Source: Streptomyces tirandamycinicus (GTDB lineage Bacteria > Actinomycetota > Actinomycetes > Streptomycetales > Streptomycetaceae). Taken from it: a stretch of DNA of 64,000 nt. The position numbers were made by a program, and so were the translations under genes. The stretch lies in the NCBI RefSeq assembly GCF_003097515.1, contig NZ_CP029188.1:5872531-5936530 (forward strand), in the 5' to 3' direction. Positions 8,320 to 16,789 of the stretch are shown here, piece after piece (within the stretch, counting starts at the first letter, position 1; every line of letters starts with the position of its first letter). Under the pieces are notes generated by a model. The model worked only from the letters and a program-made list of their open reading frames with translations. It was not told the origin of the DNA and searched no databases.

Positions 8320-9804
8320 GTGAGTGATGCGCCCGGGCAGCACCCGGCGAAGACGCGGCAGCATCCGGCGAAGACGCGGCGGCACCCGGTGGGGACCCGG
8401 CCGGACCCGGTGGCGGACCGGCGGACCCCGGAGGCTCGGCCGGCTCGAGGCCCGGTGCGGCCGGCCCGGCACGGCCGGAAGGTGCCGAGGGCCGTGTCGG
8501 TGCTCGCGGCGCTGCTCACCGTCGTCACGGCCGCCGGCGTCTGGGCCTACCGGGACCTGCAGGGGAACATCCGCTCCGCGGACGTGGACGGCCGGATCGG
8601 CGACGACCGGCCTCCCAGAATGAGCCCCGGTTCCAAGAACATCCTCGTGGTGGGTTCCGACTCCCGGGCCGGGGCCAACGCCGAGTACGGCAGGGGCCAC
8701 ACCACCATGCACTCCGACACGCTGATGGTGCTCCACCTCGCCGCCGACCGGGAGTGGGCGACCGTGGTCTCCTTCCCCCGGGACTCCTGGGTGGAGGTGC
8801 CCGCGTGCGACCGCGGCGACGGCACCACCTCCGGCCCCCACCACGCCAAGATCAACGAGGCGTTCGCGATCGGCGGCACCGGCGGTGAGGTCGCCAGGGC
8901 CGCCGCCTGCGCGGTCAAGACGGTCGAGCGGAACACCGGGCTGCGTATCGACCACTTCATGTCGGTCGACTTCCAGGGGTTCAAGGGCATGGTCAACGCC
9001 CTCGACGGGATGACGGTGTGCCCCGCGGAAGCCATTCGCGACGAGAGGGCGCGCCTCGACATCCCCGCCGGGTGCCAGACCGTGCGGGACGAGGACGCCC
9101 TGGGCTACGTGCGCGCCCGCTACGGTGTCGGCGATGGCTCCGACCTCGGCCGCATCGGCCGCCAGCAGGAGTTCCTGCGCGCCCTCGCCGACCGGGCTCA
9201 GGAGAAGCTGACCAGCCCCGGCGCGATGTACGGACTGCTGGAGTCCGCGACGAAGTCCCTCACCACGGACGAGGCGCTCGCCGGGATCCAGCCCCTGTAC
9301 GGTCTCGCCTCCCGGCTGAAGGCGATCCCGCCCGGCCGGCTGACGTTCGTGACCGTGCCCAACTACCCCCGCAGCATGGACGTGCCATCCGACACGGCGA
9401 ACGTCGTCTGGCAGTACCCGGAGGCCGCCGAACTGTTCACGTCGCTCGCCCGGGACAGGGAGGTCAGCGAGGAGACCGTAGCCGCCGCCGGCGAGGACCC
9501 CCTGTACGCCGGCACCGTCCGGGTACGGGTGCTCGACGGCACCGGTACGCCTGGTCTCGCCGAGGAGGTCGCCGGGTCACTGCGCAGGTACGGATTCACC
9601 ATCGCCGGAACCGGCACCGCTCCCACGGCGGGGGCGGGGGCGGGAGCGGGGGCGAGGACGACGGTCACCCACCCGGCCGGGCTCGCCCGGCAGGCCCGGG
9701 CCCTGGCCTCCCGGCTGCCGGGGGCCGGCGTCGCCGAGAGTGCCGACGCGCCGGAGGGTCTGGTCACCCTGACCCTGGGGGAGGGCTTCGGCGGCACACG
9801 GTGA
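8320..9804 (+). CDS. LCP (LytR-CpsA-Psr) cell-wall glycopolymer ligase with LytR_C domain
   Basis: 494 residues from GTG 8320, which has GGAGGAA nine bases upstream; longer frames start in non-coding sequence. Residues 1-45 form an Arg/His/Pro-rich cytoplasmic tail with repeats (HPAKTRQHPAKTRRHPVGTR). A membrane helix follows (VLAALLTVVTAAGVWAY). The LCP domain has its hallmarks: NILVVGSDSR, SDTLMVLHL, VVSFPRDSWVEVP, KINEAFAIGG, DHFMSVDFQGF and GYVRARYGVGDGSDLGRIGR. The C-terminal LytR_C part (VRVRVLDGTGTPGLAEEVAG) is followed by a Gly/Ala stretch. LCP enzymes transfer lipid-linked polymers such as teichoic acids to peptidoglycan. It may serve the capsule or exopolysaccharide made by the right-hand locus, but distance makes this speculative. 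Confidence 0.93.
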   Translation: MSDAPGQHPAKTRQHPAKTRRHPVGTRPDPVADRRTPEARPARGPVRPARHGRKVPRAVSVLAALLTVVTAAGVWAYRDLQGNIRSADVDGRIGDDRPPRMSPGSKNILVVGSDSRAGANAEYGRGHTTMHSDTLMVLHLAADREWATVVSFPRDSWVEVPACDRGDGTTSGPHHAKINEAFAIGGTGGEVARAAACAVKTVERNTGLRIDHFMSVDFQGFKGMVNALDGMTVCPAEAIRDERARLDIPAGCQTVRDEDALGYVRARYGVGDGSDLGRIGRQQEFLRALADRAQEKLTSPGAMYGLLESATKSLTTDEALAGIQPLYGLASRLKAIPPGRLTFVTVPNYPRSMDVPSDTANVVWQYPEAAELFTSLARDREVSEETVAAAGEDPLYAGTVRVRVLDGTGTPGLAEEVAGSLRRYGFTIAGTGTAPTAGAGAGAGARTTVTHPAGLARQARALASRLPGAGVAESADAPEGLVTLTLGEGFGGTR

Positions 9805-10189
9805 CCGTGGCGCGCCCGGGCCGAGGCGCTGAGCTCGGGCCGGTCAGGGACCGAGCCCAGGCCGGGGCTCGGGACCATCCCGCCGGTCCGGGGGCCCGGC
9901 GCCGCCGTCGGCACCGAGGGTGCGTGCCCCGTACGACGGTGCCGTGCCGTACGGAGGTGCGGTGCCCCGTACGGTGCCGTGCCGTACGACGGTTGAGGCG
10001 CCCTGTACGGCGGTGGGCTGCCGTACGACGGTGACGTGCCGTACCGCTTTGCGGTGCGCGCCGCGCCGCGACGCCGCCACTGCCGCGCCGCCGCGCCGCC
10101 GCGCCGCGACGGCCGGGCCCGGCCGGACCGCGCAGCGTCCGCCGCGCCCGCGCGGTACCGGTTCTGGTACCGGTGCCAGATGTACCCCC
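9805..10189. repeat. Non-coding repeat stretch upstream of copA
   Basis: Between 9915 and 10035 the sequence consists of irregular copies of a unit like GTGCCGTACGACGGT, and 10065-10115 is a run of CGCCGCG. An inverted repeat ACCGG-TTCTGGTA-CCGGT occupies 10157-10174 just ahead of the copper operator. No gene is supported. Confidence 0.55.
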
Positions 10190-10208
10190 TACCCCCAGGG
10201 GGTATACT
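10183..10208 (+). promoter_or_regulatory. CsoR-type copper operator and -10 box of copA
   Basis: TACCCCC-A-GGGGGTA (10190-10204) is a perfect palindrome preceded by another direct copy of TACCCCC (10183-10189). It overlaps TATACT (10203-10208), a near-ideal -10 box. G-tract palindromes of this form are bound by the Cu(I) repressor CsoR in actinobacteria, which releases DNA when copper binds. No csoR gene is in the window. Confidence 0.75.
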
Positions 10209-10285
10209 GCAGGAGTAGGCCCGGGCGCGGACGAGGGGAGCCCGCCGGCGTCCGGCTCCGCACGTCGACGAGCTCTGGAGCAGGG

Positions 10286-12607
10286 ATGACTGCCACGGTC
10301 AACGGCACCGCCGAGGTGGAACTCGCGATCGGCGGGATGACGTGCGCCTCGTGCGCCGCCCGTGTCGAGAGGAAGCTCAACCGCATGGACGGTGTGGTGG
10401 CGACGGTGAACTACGCCACCGAGAAGGCGAAGATCTCCTACCACGGGGACGAGGTCTCCGTCCGCGACCTCATCGCCACGGTCGAGGCGACCGGCTACAC
10501 CGCGACCGAACCCCCGCCGGCCCGAACCCGGCCCGAACCCGGCGACGGAGGGAGCAGCGGCGGGGGCGACGGCGAGAGCGAGCCGGAGGAGGCGCTGCGG
10601 CCGCTGCGTCAGCGGCTGATCACCGCCGCGGTGCTGGCGGTGCCCGTGGTCGCCATGGCGATGGTCCCGGCCCTGCAGTTCGAGTACTGGCAGTGGCTCT
10701 CGCTGACACTGGCCGCGCCGGTGGTGACGTACGCGGCCTGGCCGTTCCACCGGGCGGCCTTCACCAACGCCCGGCACGGCGCGGCCACCATGGACACCCT
10801 GGTGTCGGTCGGCGTCTCGGCGGCGTTCCTCTGGTCGCTCTGGGCCCTGTTCCTGGGCTCCGCGGGAGAACCGGGCATGACCCACGGCTTCGAGCTGACC
10901 ATCGCCCGGACCGACGGCGCCGGGAACATCTACCTCGAGGTCGCGGCCGGAGTGACGGCGTTCATCCTGGCGGGCCGCTACTTCGAGGCTCGCTCCAAGC
11001 GCAGGGCCGGCGCGGCGCTGAAGGCCCTCATGGAACTCGGAGCCAAGGACGTGACCGTGCTGCGCGCCGGCGCGGAGCAGCTGGTCCCCGTCGAGGAACT
11101 GGCCGTGGGCGACCGCTTCCTGGTACGCCCCGGCGAGAAGATCGCCACCGACGGCACCGTCGTCGAAGGCTCGTCCGCCGTGGACGTGTCCATGCTGACC
11201 GGCGAGTCCGTGCCCGTGGAGGTGTCCGTCGGGGACGCCGTCACCGGGGCCACGCTCAACGCCGGTGGACGGCTCGTCGTCGAGGCCCGCCGGGTCGGCG
11301 GGGACACCCAGCTGGCGCGTATGGCGAAACTGGTCGAGGACGCGCAGAACGGCAAGGCCGCGGTGCAGCGGCTGGCGGACCGGATCTCCGCCGTGTTCGT
11401 GCCTGCCGTCATCGTCCTGGCCCTCGGCACGCTCGGCTTCTGGCTCGGCAGCGGAGCGGGAGGGACGGCCGCCTTCACGGCCGCGGTCGCCGTGCTGATC
11501 ATCGCCTGCCCCTGCGCGCTCGGACTGGCCACCCCCACCGCGCTGATGGTGGGTACGGGGCGGGGTGCCCAGCTCGGCATTCTGATCAAGGGGCCGGAGG
11601 TTCTGGAGAGCACCCGCAGGGCCGACACCATCGTTCTCGACAAGACCGGCACGGTGACCACCGGGAAGATGACGCTCCTGGGGATCCACACCGCCGCGGG
11701 GACCGGCGAGATCGAGGTGCTGCGGCTGGCCGGGGCCCTGGAGAGTGCCTCCGAGCACCCCCTCGCCCGGGCCGTGGTCAGCGGAGCGGCCGAGCGGGCC
11801 GGGGCGCTCCCGGCGCCCGAGGACTTCGTCAACGTCCCCGGCCTGGGCGTGCGGGGCGTCGTCGACGGCCATGCCGTCCTGGTCGGCCGCGAGCGGCTGC
11901 TCGCCGACGCGGGCGTCGCGCTCCCGGCCGAACTCGAACAGGCCAGGGCGCGCGCCGAGGCGGCGGGCCGGACCGCGATCACGGTGGCGTGGGACGGCCG
12001 GGCGCGGGCCGTCCTGGGGGTCGCCGACGCGGTGAAGCCCACGAGCGCCGAGGCGGTACGCCGACTGCGCGCTCTCGGGCTGACTCCGATCCTGCTGACC
12101 GGCGACAACAAGGCCGTCGCCGAGGCGGTCGCGGCCGAGGTCGGCATAGACCGCGTCATCGCCGAGGTCATGCCCGAGGACAAGGTCGACGTGGTGCGGC
12201 GGCTGCAGGAGGAGGGCCGGACGGTGGCGATGGTCGGTGACGGCGTCAACGACGCGGCCGCGCTCGCCCAGGCCGATCTGGGCCTGGCCATGGGTACCGG
12301 TACGGACGCCGCCATCGAGGCGGGGGACCTGACCCTGGTGCGCGGCGACCTGAGGGTGGCGGCGGACGCGATCCGGTTGTCACGCAGGACACTCGGCACG
12401 ATCAAGGGCAACCTCTTCTGGGCCTTCGCCTACAACGTCGCCGCTCTTCCGCTCGCCGCGGCGGGACTGCTGAACCCGATGATCGCGGGCGCGGCGATGG
12501 CGTTCTCGTCGGTCTTCGTCGTCGGCAACAGCCTGCGCCTGCGGCGCTTCCGCCCGGCGCGCCGAGTCCAGCCGGGGACGGGCCGCCGGGGCGCCCTCGC
12601 GGCGTGA
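10286..12607 (+). CDS. copA: Copper-exporting P1B-type ATPase
   Basis: 773 residues from ATG 10286. An N-terminal heavy-metal domain carries GMTCASCAARVE with C20 and C23. A Gly/Ser/Glu linker leads to the P-type core: the A domain with the TGE motif (MLTGESVPVE), the ion-binding CPC in helix 6 (C408-P-C410), the phosphorylation motif DKTGT (D452), the SEHPLARA segment of the N domain and MVGDGVNDAAAL (near 650-660). CPC with the N-terminal CxxC identifies a Cu(I) exporter of the plasma membrane. The upstream CsoR-like box predicts induction by copper. The longer open frame upstream of the start is the CGCCGCG repeat region and is not coding. Confidence 0.95.
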   Translation: MTATVNGTAEVELAIGGMTCASCAARVERKLNRMDGVVATVNYATEKAKISYHGDEVSVRDLIATVEATGYTATEPPPARTRPEPGDGGSSGGGDGESEPEEALRPLRQRLITAAVLAVPVVAMAMVPALQFEYWQWLSLTLAAPVVTYAAWPFHRAAFTNARHGAATMDTLVSVGVSAAFLWSLWALFLGSAGEPGMTHGFELTIARTDGAGNIYLEVAAGVTAFILAGRYFEARSKRRAGAALKALMELGAKDVTVLRAGAEQLVPVEELAVGDRFLVRPGEKIATDGTVVEGSSAVDVSMLTGESVPVEVSVGDAVTGATLNAGGRLVVEARRVGGDTQLARMAKLVEDAQNGKAAVQRLADRISAVFVPAVIVLALGTLGFWLGSGAGGTAAFTAAVAVLIIACPCALGLATPTALMVGTGRGAQLGILIKGPEVLESTRRADTIVLDKTGTVTTGKMTLLGIHTAAGTGEIEVLRLAGALESASEHPLARAVVSGAAERAGALPAPEDFVNVPGLGVRGVVDGHAVLVGRERLLADAGVALPAELEQARARAEAAGRTAITVAWDGRARAVLGVADAVKPTSAEAVRRLRALGLTPILLTGDNKAVAEAVAAEVGIDRVIAEVMPEDKVDVVRRLQEEGRTVAMVGDGVNDAAALAQADLGLAMGTGTDAAIEAGDLTLVRGDLRVAADAIRLSRRTLGTIKGNLFWAFAYNVAALPLAAAGLLNPMIAGAAMAFSSVFVVGNSLRLRRFRPARRVQPGTGRRGALAA

Positions 12608-12773
12608 CACGCCGCCGGGCGAGGGGTGACTGCCCAGCGGGCGCGGGTCGCCCGTGCGCACCGCGACGGGCCACGGGAACATCCGAGCGCGGCGCCCCGG
12701 GGATGCTCCGAAGGGCCGGTGGAGCAGAGGCAGAACGGCGAGTGAGTACACCGAGTGAGTACGGGGAGGGGGT

Positions 12774-12807
12774 ACGGGGAGGGTGCCCGACCGGGCACCC
12801 TCCCCGT
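12774..12807. terminator. Bidirectional terminator between copA and the DUF305 gene
   Basis: Two 16-base arms (12774-12789 and 12792-12807) are perfectly complementary with only AC between them, so the real loop must open to about six bases. It lies between converging genes. A direct repeat GAGTACGGGGAGGGGGTACGGGG precedes it in part. Confidence 0.75.
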
Positions 12808-12817
12808 CGCCACCGGG

Positions 12818-13441
12818 TCAGTTCCTCCCGAGCAGCTTCTCCATCAGCGCGATCTCACCGGTCTGGGCGGTGATGATCTCGCCCGCCATCCTCTTGGCGG
12901 GCGCGTGGGCGCCCTCGGCCCGCTCGGCCTCGGCCATGGCCACCGCGCCCTCGTGGTGCCGGATCATCAGCTCCATGAAGGCGGTGTCGAACGCCGTGCC
13001 CGAGGACTTCTCCAGCCGGGCCATCTCCCCGGCTCCCATCATCCCTTCCGCGCCGTGCGCGGAGTGGTCCGCGCCCTCGGCGGGAACGTCCTCGCCCCAG
13101 GAGGCCAGCCACCCGGAGAGCGTCCTGATCTCCGGGTCCTGAGCCTTCCGGATGTCCTCGGCGAGCTTCCTCACCTCGGCCGACCCGGCGCGGGACGCGG
13201 CCAGGTCCGCCATCTCCACGGCCTGCCGGTGATGGGGGACCATGCCCTGCGCGAAGGCGACGTCGGCGGCGTTGTGCCGCTGCTGGGCGGAGGAGGGCGC
13301 CGTGGACGGTGACGCTGCCGCGTGACCGCCGGGGCGGTCCGCCGTACCGCCGTTTCCGCCGCACGCGGCCAGAGCGAGGACGGCCGCTCCGGCGGCCGCC
13401 GCCGCGGCGACCTGGCGGATGGGGGAACGCTTGCTGTTCAT
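12818..13441 (-). CDS. DUF305 lipoprotein, likely copper-binding
   Basis: 207 residues with a lipoprotein signal (LALAACGG, lipobox Cys at about 28). Two DUF305 repeats follow: DVAFAQGMVPHHRQAVEMA (about 60-78) and DTAFMELMIRHHEGAVAMA (about 150-168), each with the HH pair expected to bind metal, plus Met/His-rich sequence between them (DHSAHGAEGMMGAGEM). DUF305 proteins of actinobacteria are often found with copper-resistance genes, and this one converges on copA. A role as an extracytoplasmic copper chaperone or sink is inferred. Confidence 0.85.
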   Translation of the reverse strand: MNSKRSPIRQVAAAAAAGAAVLALAACGGNGGTADRPGGHAAASPSTAPSSAQQRHNAADVAFAQGMVPHHRQAVEMADLAASRAGSAEVRKLAEDIRKAQDPEIRTLSGWLASWGEDVPAEGADHSAHGAEGMMGAGEMARLEKSSGTAFDTAFMELMIRHHEGAVAMAEAERAEGAHAPAKRMAGEIITAQTGEIALMEKLLGRN

Positions 13442-13573
13442 GCTGGTGCAACTCCTTGACGCGCGGCCGGGATCCGGGCGCGCGGGATCGTGGAAACGAG
13501 GGCGTGCGGAGGCGCGGCACCGCTCACCGGCCGGGCCGGGCCGGGGTGGGAGCGGAGCGCCGCGTGGGTCGCC

Positions 13574-14029
13574 CTATATGCGCAGGAGTTGCAGCTCGGC
13601 CAGATCGGGCGGGGCTCGCCCGGCCGGAGCGGTACGACCGGTACCGTCCGGCGCCGCGAAGTCGGGCGGGACCCCGAGCCCGGCGGTCGGTACGGGCGGT
13701 GCGTACGAGGAGCCGACCCCGGTCGCCGCGCAGTTCCCGTCGGCGTGGTCGAGGTGGTTCGGACCGCCGTCCGTGTGCGAGCAACCCGGACCGGCCTCGG
13801 GCACGGACGGCTCGGAGGGGGGCCGCCGGTGGTCGGAGGCCGCGTGGGAGGGCTGGTGGCCGGACGGCGCGTGGGCCGTGGCCACCGCGTCGTGCGCCGG
13901 GGCGTGCGTCCCGGCGCCTCCGGTGGGCGCCAGGGCGTGCATGCCCAGCACACCCGCCAGGACCGTCAGCACCAGCAACGCGAGCGCACGCCCCGTGGGG
14001 CGTGCGCGGCCGGTGGTGTGACGGGTCAT
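13574..14029 (-). CDS. DUF6153-like His-rich secreted or membrane-anchored protein
   Basis: Starting at ATG 14029 this gives 151 residues; the open frame extends upstream only into repeats. An Arg-rich start and one hydrophobic segment (ALALLVLTVLAGVLGMHAL) are followed by a His-rich middle (THAPAHDAVATAHAPSGHQ, then CSHTDGGPNHLDHADGNC). The C-terminus ends in a conserved-looking PPDLAELQLLRI. I recall this organisation from the DUF6153 family, which often accompanies DUF305 genes in streptomycetes. It lies 132 bp upstream of the DUF305 gene on the same strand. The His clusters suggest binding of copper or another metal. Confidence 0.7.
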   Translation of the reverse strand: MTRHTTGRARPTGRALALLVLTVLAGVLGMHALAPTGGAGTHAPAHDAVATAHAPSGHQPSHAASDHRRPPSEPSVPEAGPGCSHTDGGPNHLDHADGNCAATGVGSSYAPPVPTAGLGVPPDFAAPDGTGRTAPAGRAPPDLAELQLLRI

Positions 14030-14939
14030 GGGCTCATCGTAGGGCCCCGCCCGCGGACGGTTCCCGGGCCCCTGCCGTGGGCGGACGCGGGCCGGGGCGT
14101 GAGTCCGGGGACGCGCACGCCGGGCGTACGGGGGTTGGCGAGGGTGGTTGCCGCCCGGCGGCGCGAGGCTGGCGCGACAGGACGTTCGCGCCGCCGGGCG
14201 GGGCTCGTGGGACCGGGGCCGGGTTCCGGTGAGTCTCCCCGGGCCGGCAAGTCTCCCCGGGCCGGCAAGTCTCCCGGGGGCTGGGGCTGGGGCTGGGGCG
14301 GGGGCGGGGGCGGGGGCGCGGGGTCGCCACGAGCCCGACCGAGGAAGGCCCTCCGGGTGGCCGGGGTCCGGGCCGAAGGAGGCACGGGGCCGGGGAGGGA
14401 CGTTCGGATCCTGCGCCTGAGGGGCTCGCGAGGGGGAGCCCCGAGAGGCCGGCCACCGGGTTCGGCCGACGTGGGCCGACTGCGGCCGACTGCGGTCGGG
14501 TTCAGCCGGTCGGGCCGGCCGTTCGGATTGGGCCGGCCGTTCGGGTCGGGTCGGCTTCCGCCGGGACCGCGGCGGGGCGATGGGCTCTCCGGCCCCCTCC
14601 CTCAGGTCTGGAAGGGAGCCCGGTCGGCCCGTACCACCGCACTGGCTCGCACACCGCCGCGGTCCTCGGGCGGGCGCCGGCCGCGCGGCCGGCGCCGTGT
14701 CCTCCCCGCCGGCCACCCCTCATCCGGGCCGGCGGTTCGGACGGCGTACGCAGGCGGGACCTCCCAGTCTGCACGCGTACGCGGTCTCGGTCCCCCGTGC
14801 TTCCCGCCCCGGGCCGGCGACCGGCACGCACCACGCGGCCGACATGGCCGACACGGCCGATGTGACCGGCGTGGCAGATCCGGACGGCGCGGGGAGCGGG
14901 ACGAACGGGGGAGCACGGAGGGAACGGGGGAGCGGGGGC
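14030..14939. repeat. 900-bp non-coding, repeat-rich stretch
   Basis: No frame here looks like a protein despite long open frames. It contains three direct copies of CTCCCCGGGCCGGCAAGT (about 14233-14275), then a CTGGGG/CGGGGG microsatellite (14281-14320), and an imperfect repeat of CGGGCCGGCCGTTCGG around 14500-14550. I see no promoter or RNA gene with confidence. Confidence 0.55.
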
Positions 14940-16403
14940 TCAGTCCTCGCGCAGGGCGCGGACCGCCTCCTCCACGCGCTTGCCGTAGTCCGGGTCGGCG
15001 GCGTGGAAGTGGGCGAGGTTCTTGTCGATCACGTCGTCGCGGGAGACCTGGGACAGCCCGCCGGCGATGTTCGCGACCAGACGCGACTTCTCCTCCTCCG
15101 ACATCAGGCGGTAGAGCTCACCGGCCTGGTGGAAGTCGTCGTCCTTGGCGTGCAGCGGCGCGGCGTGCGTGCCGGTGTGGCCGTACAGGGCCAGCGGGGC
15201 CGAGAGGGCCGCGTCGGTCTGCACCGGGCCCGCGTACGAGTTCGGCTCGTAGTTCTTGTCGTGGCGGGAGCCGTTGCGGGTGGCCATGAGGCCGTCGCGG
15301 CCGTAGTTGTCGGCGCCGCCGGGAACGGCCTTCGGCGCGTTCACCGCGAGCTGCGTGTGGTTGACGCCGAGCCGGTAGCGGTGGGCGTCCGCGTAGGCGA
15401 ACAGACGGCCCTGGAGCATCTTGTCCGGCGAGGGCCCGATGCCCGGCACGAAGTTGTTCGGCGAGAACGCCGCCTGCTCGACCTCGGCGAAGACGTTGTC
15501 GGGGTTGCGGTCGAGGACCAGCCGTCCGACGCGCTGCAGCGGGTAGTCGGCGTGCGGCCACACCTTGGTGAGATCGAACGGGTTGAAGCGGTAGTCCGCC
15601 GCCTCGGCCGCGGGCATGATCTGCACGTACAGCGTCCAGGACGGGTTCACGCCCCGCTCGATGGCCTGCAGCAGGTCCGTCTGGTGCGAGTTGGGGTCGC
15701 TGCCCGCGACCTCCGCGGCCTGCTCGCTGCTCAGGCAGCGGATGCCCTGGTTGGTCTTGAAGTGGTACTTGACGAAGAAGGCCTCGCCCTCGGCGTTCGT
15801 CCACTGGTAGGTGTGGGACCCGTAGCCGTTCATGTGGCGGTACGAGGCCGGGATGCCCCGGTCGCCCATCAGCCAGGTGATCTGGTGCGTGGCCTCCGGC
15901 GCGTGGGCCCAGAAGTCCCAGACGTTGTCCGGCTCCTGCTTGCCGGTGAACGGGTCGCGCTTCTGGGAGTGGATGAAGTCCGGGAACTTGACCGGGTCCT
16001 TGATGAAGAACACCGGGGTGTTGTTGCCGACGAGGTCGTAGTTGCCCTCCTCGGTGTAGAACTTCACCGCGAAGCCGCGCGGGTCGCGGACGGCGTCCGC
16101 GCCGCCGAGCGAGTCCGCCACGGTGGAGAAGCGCAGGAAGACCTCGGTGCGCTTGCCGACCGTGTCCAGGAACCCGGCCCGGGTGAAGCCGGTGATGTCG
16201 TCGGTCACCTCGAAGTAGCCGTACGCGCCGGAGCCGCGCGCATGGACGACCCGCTCCGGGATGCGCTCGCGGTTGAAGCGGGCGAGCTTCTCCAGCAGGT
16301 GCTGGTCCTGGAGCAGGAGCGGGCCACCGACGCCGGCGGTGGCGGAGTTCTGGTTGTCGGCGACCGGGGCGCCGGACTCGGTCGTAAGCACGCGCTGCGT
16401 CAT
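14940..16403 (-). CDS. Monofunctional heme catalase
   Basis: 487 residues from ATG 16403, the size of small-subunit (clade 3) catalases. The distal His is H54 in RVVHARGSGAYG, the catalytic Asn lies in DLVGNNTPVFFIKD (127-128) and the proximal heme ligand Tyr is Y337 in RLFAYADAHRY. It splits H2O2 to water and oxygen in the cytoplasm. Uricase, encoded 20 kb away, produces H2O2, and the promoter of this gene shares a 17-bp palindrome with the uricase operon. It therefore looks like the dedicated peroxide sink for purine breakdown. The in-frame extension to 16556 covers the promoter and is not used. Confidence 0.95.
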   Translation of the reverse strand: MTQRVLTTESGAPVADNQNSATAGVGGPLLLQDQHLLEKLARFNRERIPERVVHARGSGAYGYFEVTDDITGFTRAGFLDTVGKRTEVFLRFSTVADSLGGADAVRDPRGFAVKFYTEEGNYDLVGNNTPVFFIKDPVKFPDFIHSQKRDPFTGKQEPDNVWDFWAHAPEATHQITWLMGDRGIPASYRHMNGYGSHTYQWTNAEGEAFFVKYHFKTNQGIRCLSSEQAAEVAGSDPNSHQTDLLQAIERGVNPSWTLYVQIMPAAEAADYRFNPFDLTKVWPHADYPLQRVGRLVLDRNPDNVFAEVEQAAFSPNNFVPGIGPSPDKMLQGRLFAYADAHRYRLGVNHTQLAVNAPKAVPGGADNYGRDGLMATRNGSRHDKNYEPNSYAGPVQTDAALSAPLALYGHTGTHAAPLHAKDDDFHQAGELYRLMSEEEKSRLVANIAGGLSQVSRDDVIDKNLAHFHAADPDYGKRVEEAVRALRED

Positions 16404-16448
16404 GGGTGGGAGGGCGGCCTTCCGTGCGGGAGCTGCTGAGGTGTCAGG

Positions 16449-16489
16449 AGCGTAAGTACGTGCCCGAGAGAACGTCAACAGTTTGTTGA
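16449..16489 (-). promoter_or_regulatory. Catalase promoter with TCAACA-N3-TGTTGA operator
   Basis: On the minus strand the palindrome TCAACA-AAC-TGTTGA (16475-16489) runs into the -35 box TTGACG (16473-16478). Eighteen bases further is TACGCT (16449-16454) as -10. The 17-mer TTCAACAAACTGTTGAC is identical to one before the uricase operon. A repressor that covers the -35 region is the likely arrangement. Confidence 0.65.
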
Positions 16490-16505
16490 AGTCTGGGGTG
16501 GGAAT

Positions 16506-16563
16506 CCGGGCCGTGGCTGCGCCTGGGCGCGACAGGACAGGTGTCGGCGCAGCCACGGCCCGG
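16506..16563 (-). terminator. 18-bp-stem hairpin downstream of the hyi-glxR unit
   Basis: Arms at 16506-16523 and 16546-16563 are perfectly complementary and enclose 22 bases that contain GACAGGACAGGTGTC. It sits after glxR and just before the catalase promoter, so it probably ends glxR transcription and insulates the catalase gene. Confidence 0.6.
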
Positions 16564-16619
16564 ACGTGTGAGGGGGCCGATGACGACCCCGGGGGGTGGG
16601 GAACTGTGGGGTCCGGGCG

Positions 16620-16789
16620 GGTGCGGGTCCACTGCGGTCACCCGCCGTGGTGATCCGCCACGGTCGCTCGCTGCGGTCAACCACCGTGGTCGTCCGCCGC
16701 GGACATCCGTTGCGGTCAACCGTCGTGGTCACCCGCCGCGGACATCCGCCCGGGTGCGAGTGGGGCGGGCGGGCGGACGCCGGGGCGGG
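16620..16789. repeat. Imperfect tandem repeats downstream of glxR
   Basis: Units resembling GTGGTCACCCGCCGCGGACA recur about five times between 16632 and 16755 with drift. No gene is supported here. Confidence 0.5.

Noticed and set aside
10157..10208. MerR/CueR-type copper promoter with a long spacer before copA
   Set aside because: No MerR-type -35/-10 arrangement is seen; the G-tract palindrome fits CsoR better.
9764..11872. 702-codon open frame opposite copA
   Set aside because: Shadow of copA; composition is His/Gly/Asp/Arg rich without motifs, while copA has every expected motif.
13490..15289. Plus-strand open frame of 599 codons through the 14 kb gap
   Set aside because: Encodes only Arg/Gly/Pro repeats and is antisense to the DUF6153-like and catalase genes.
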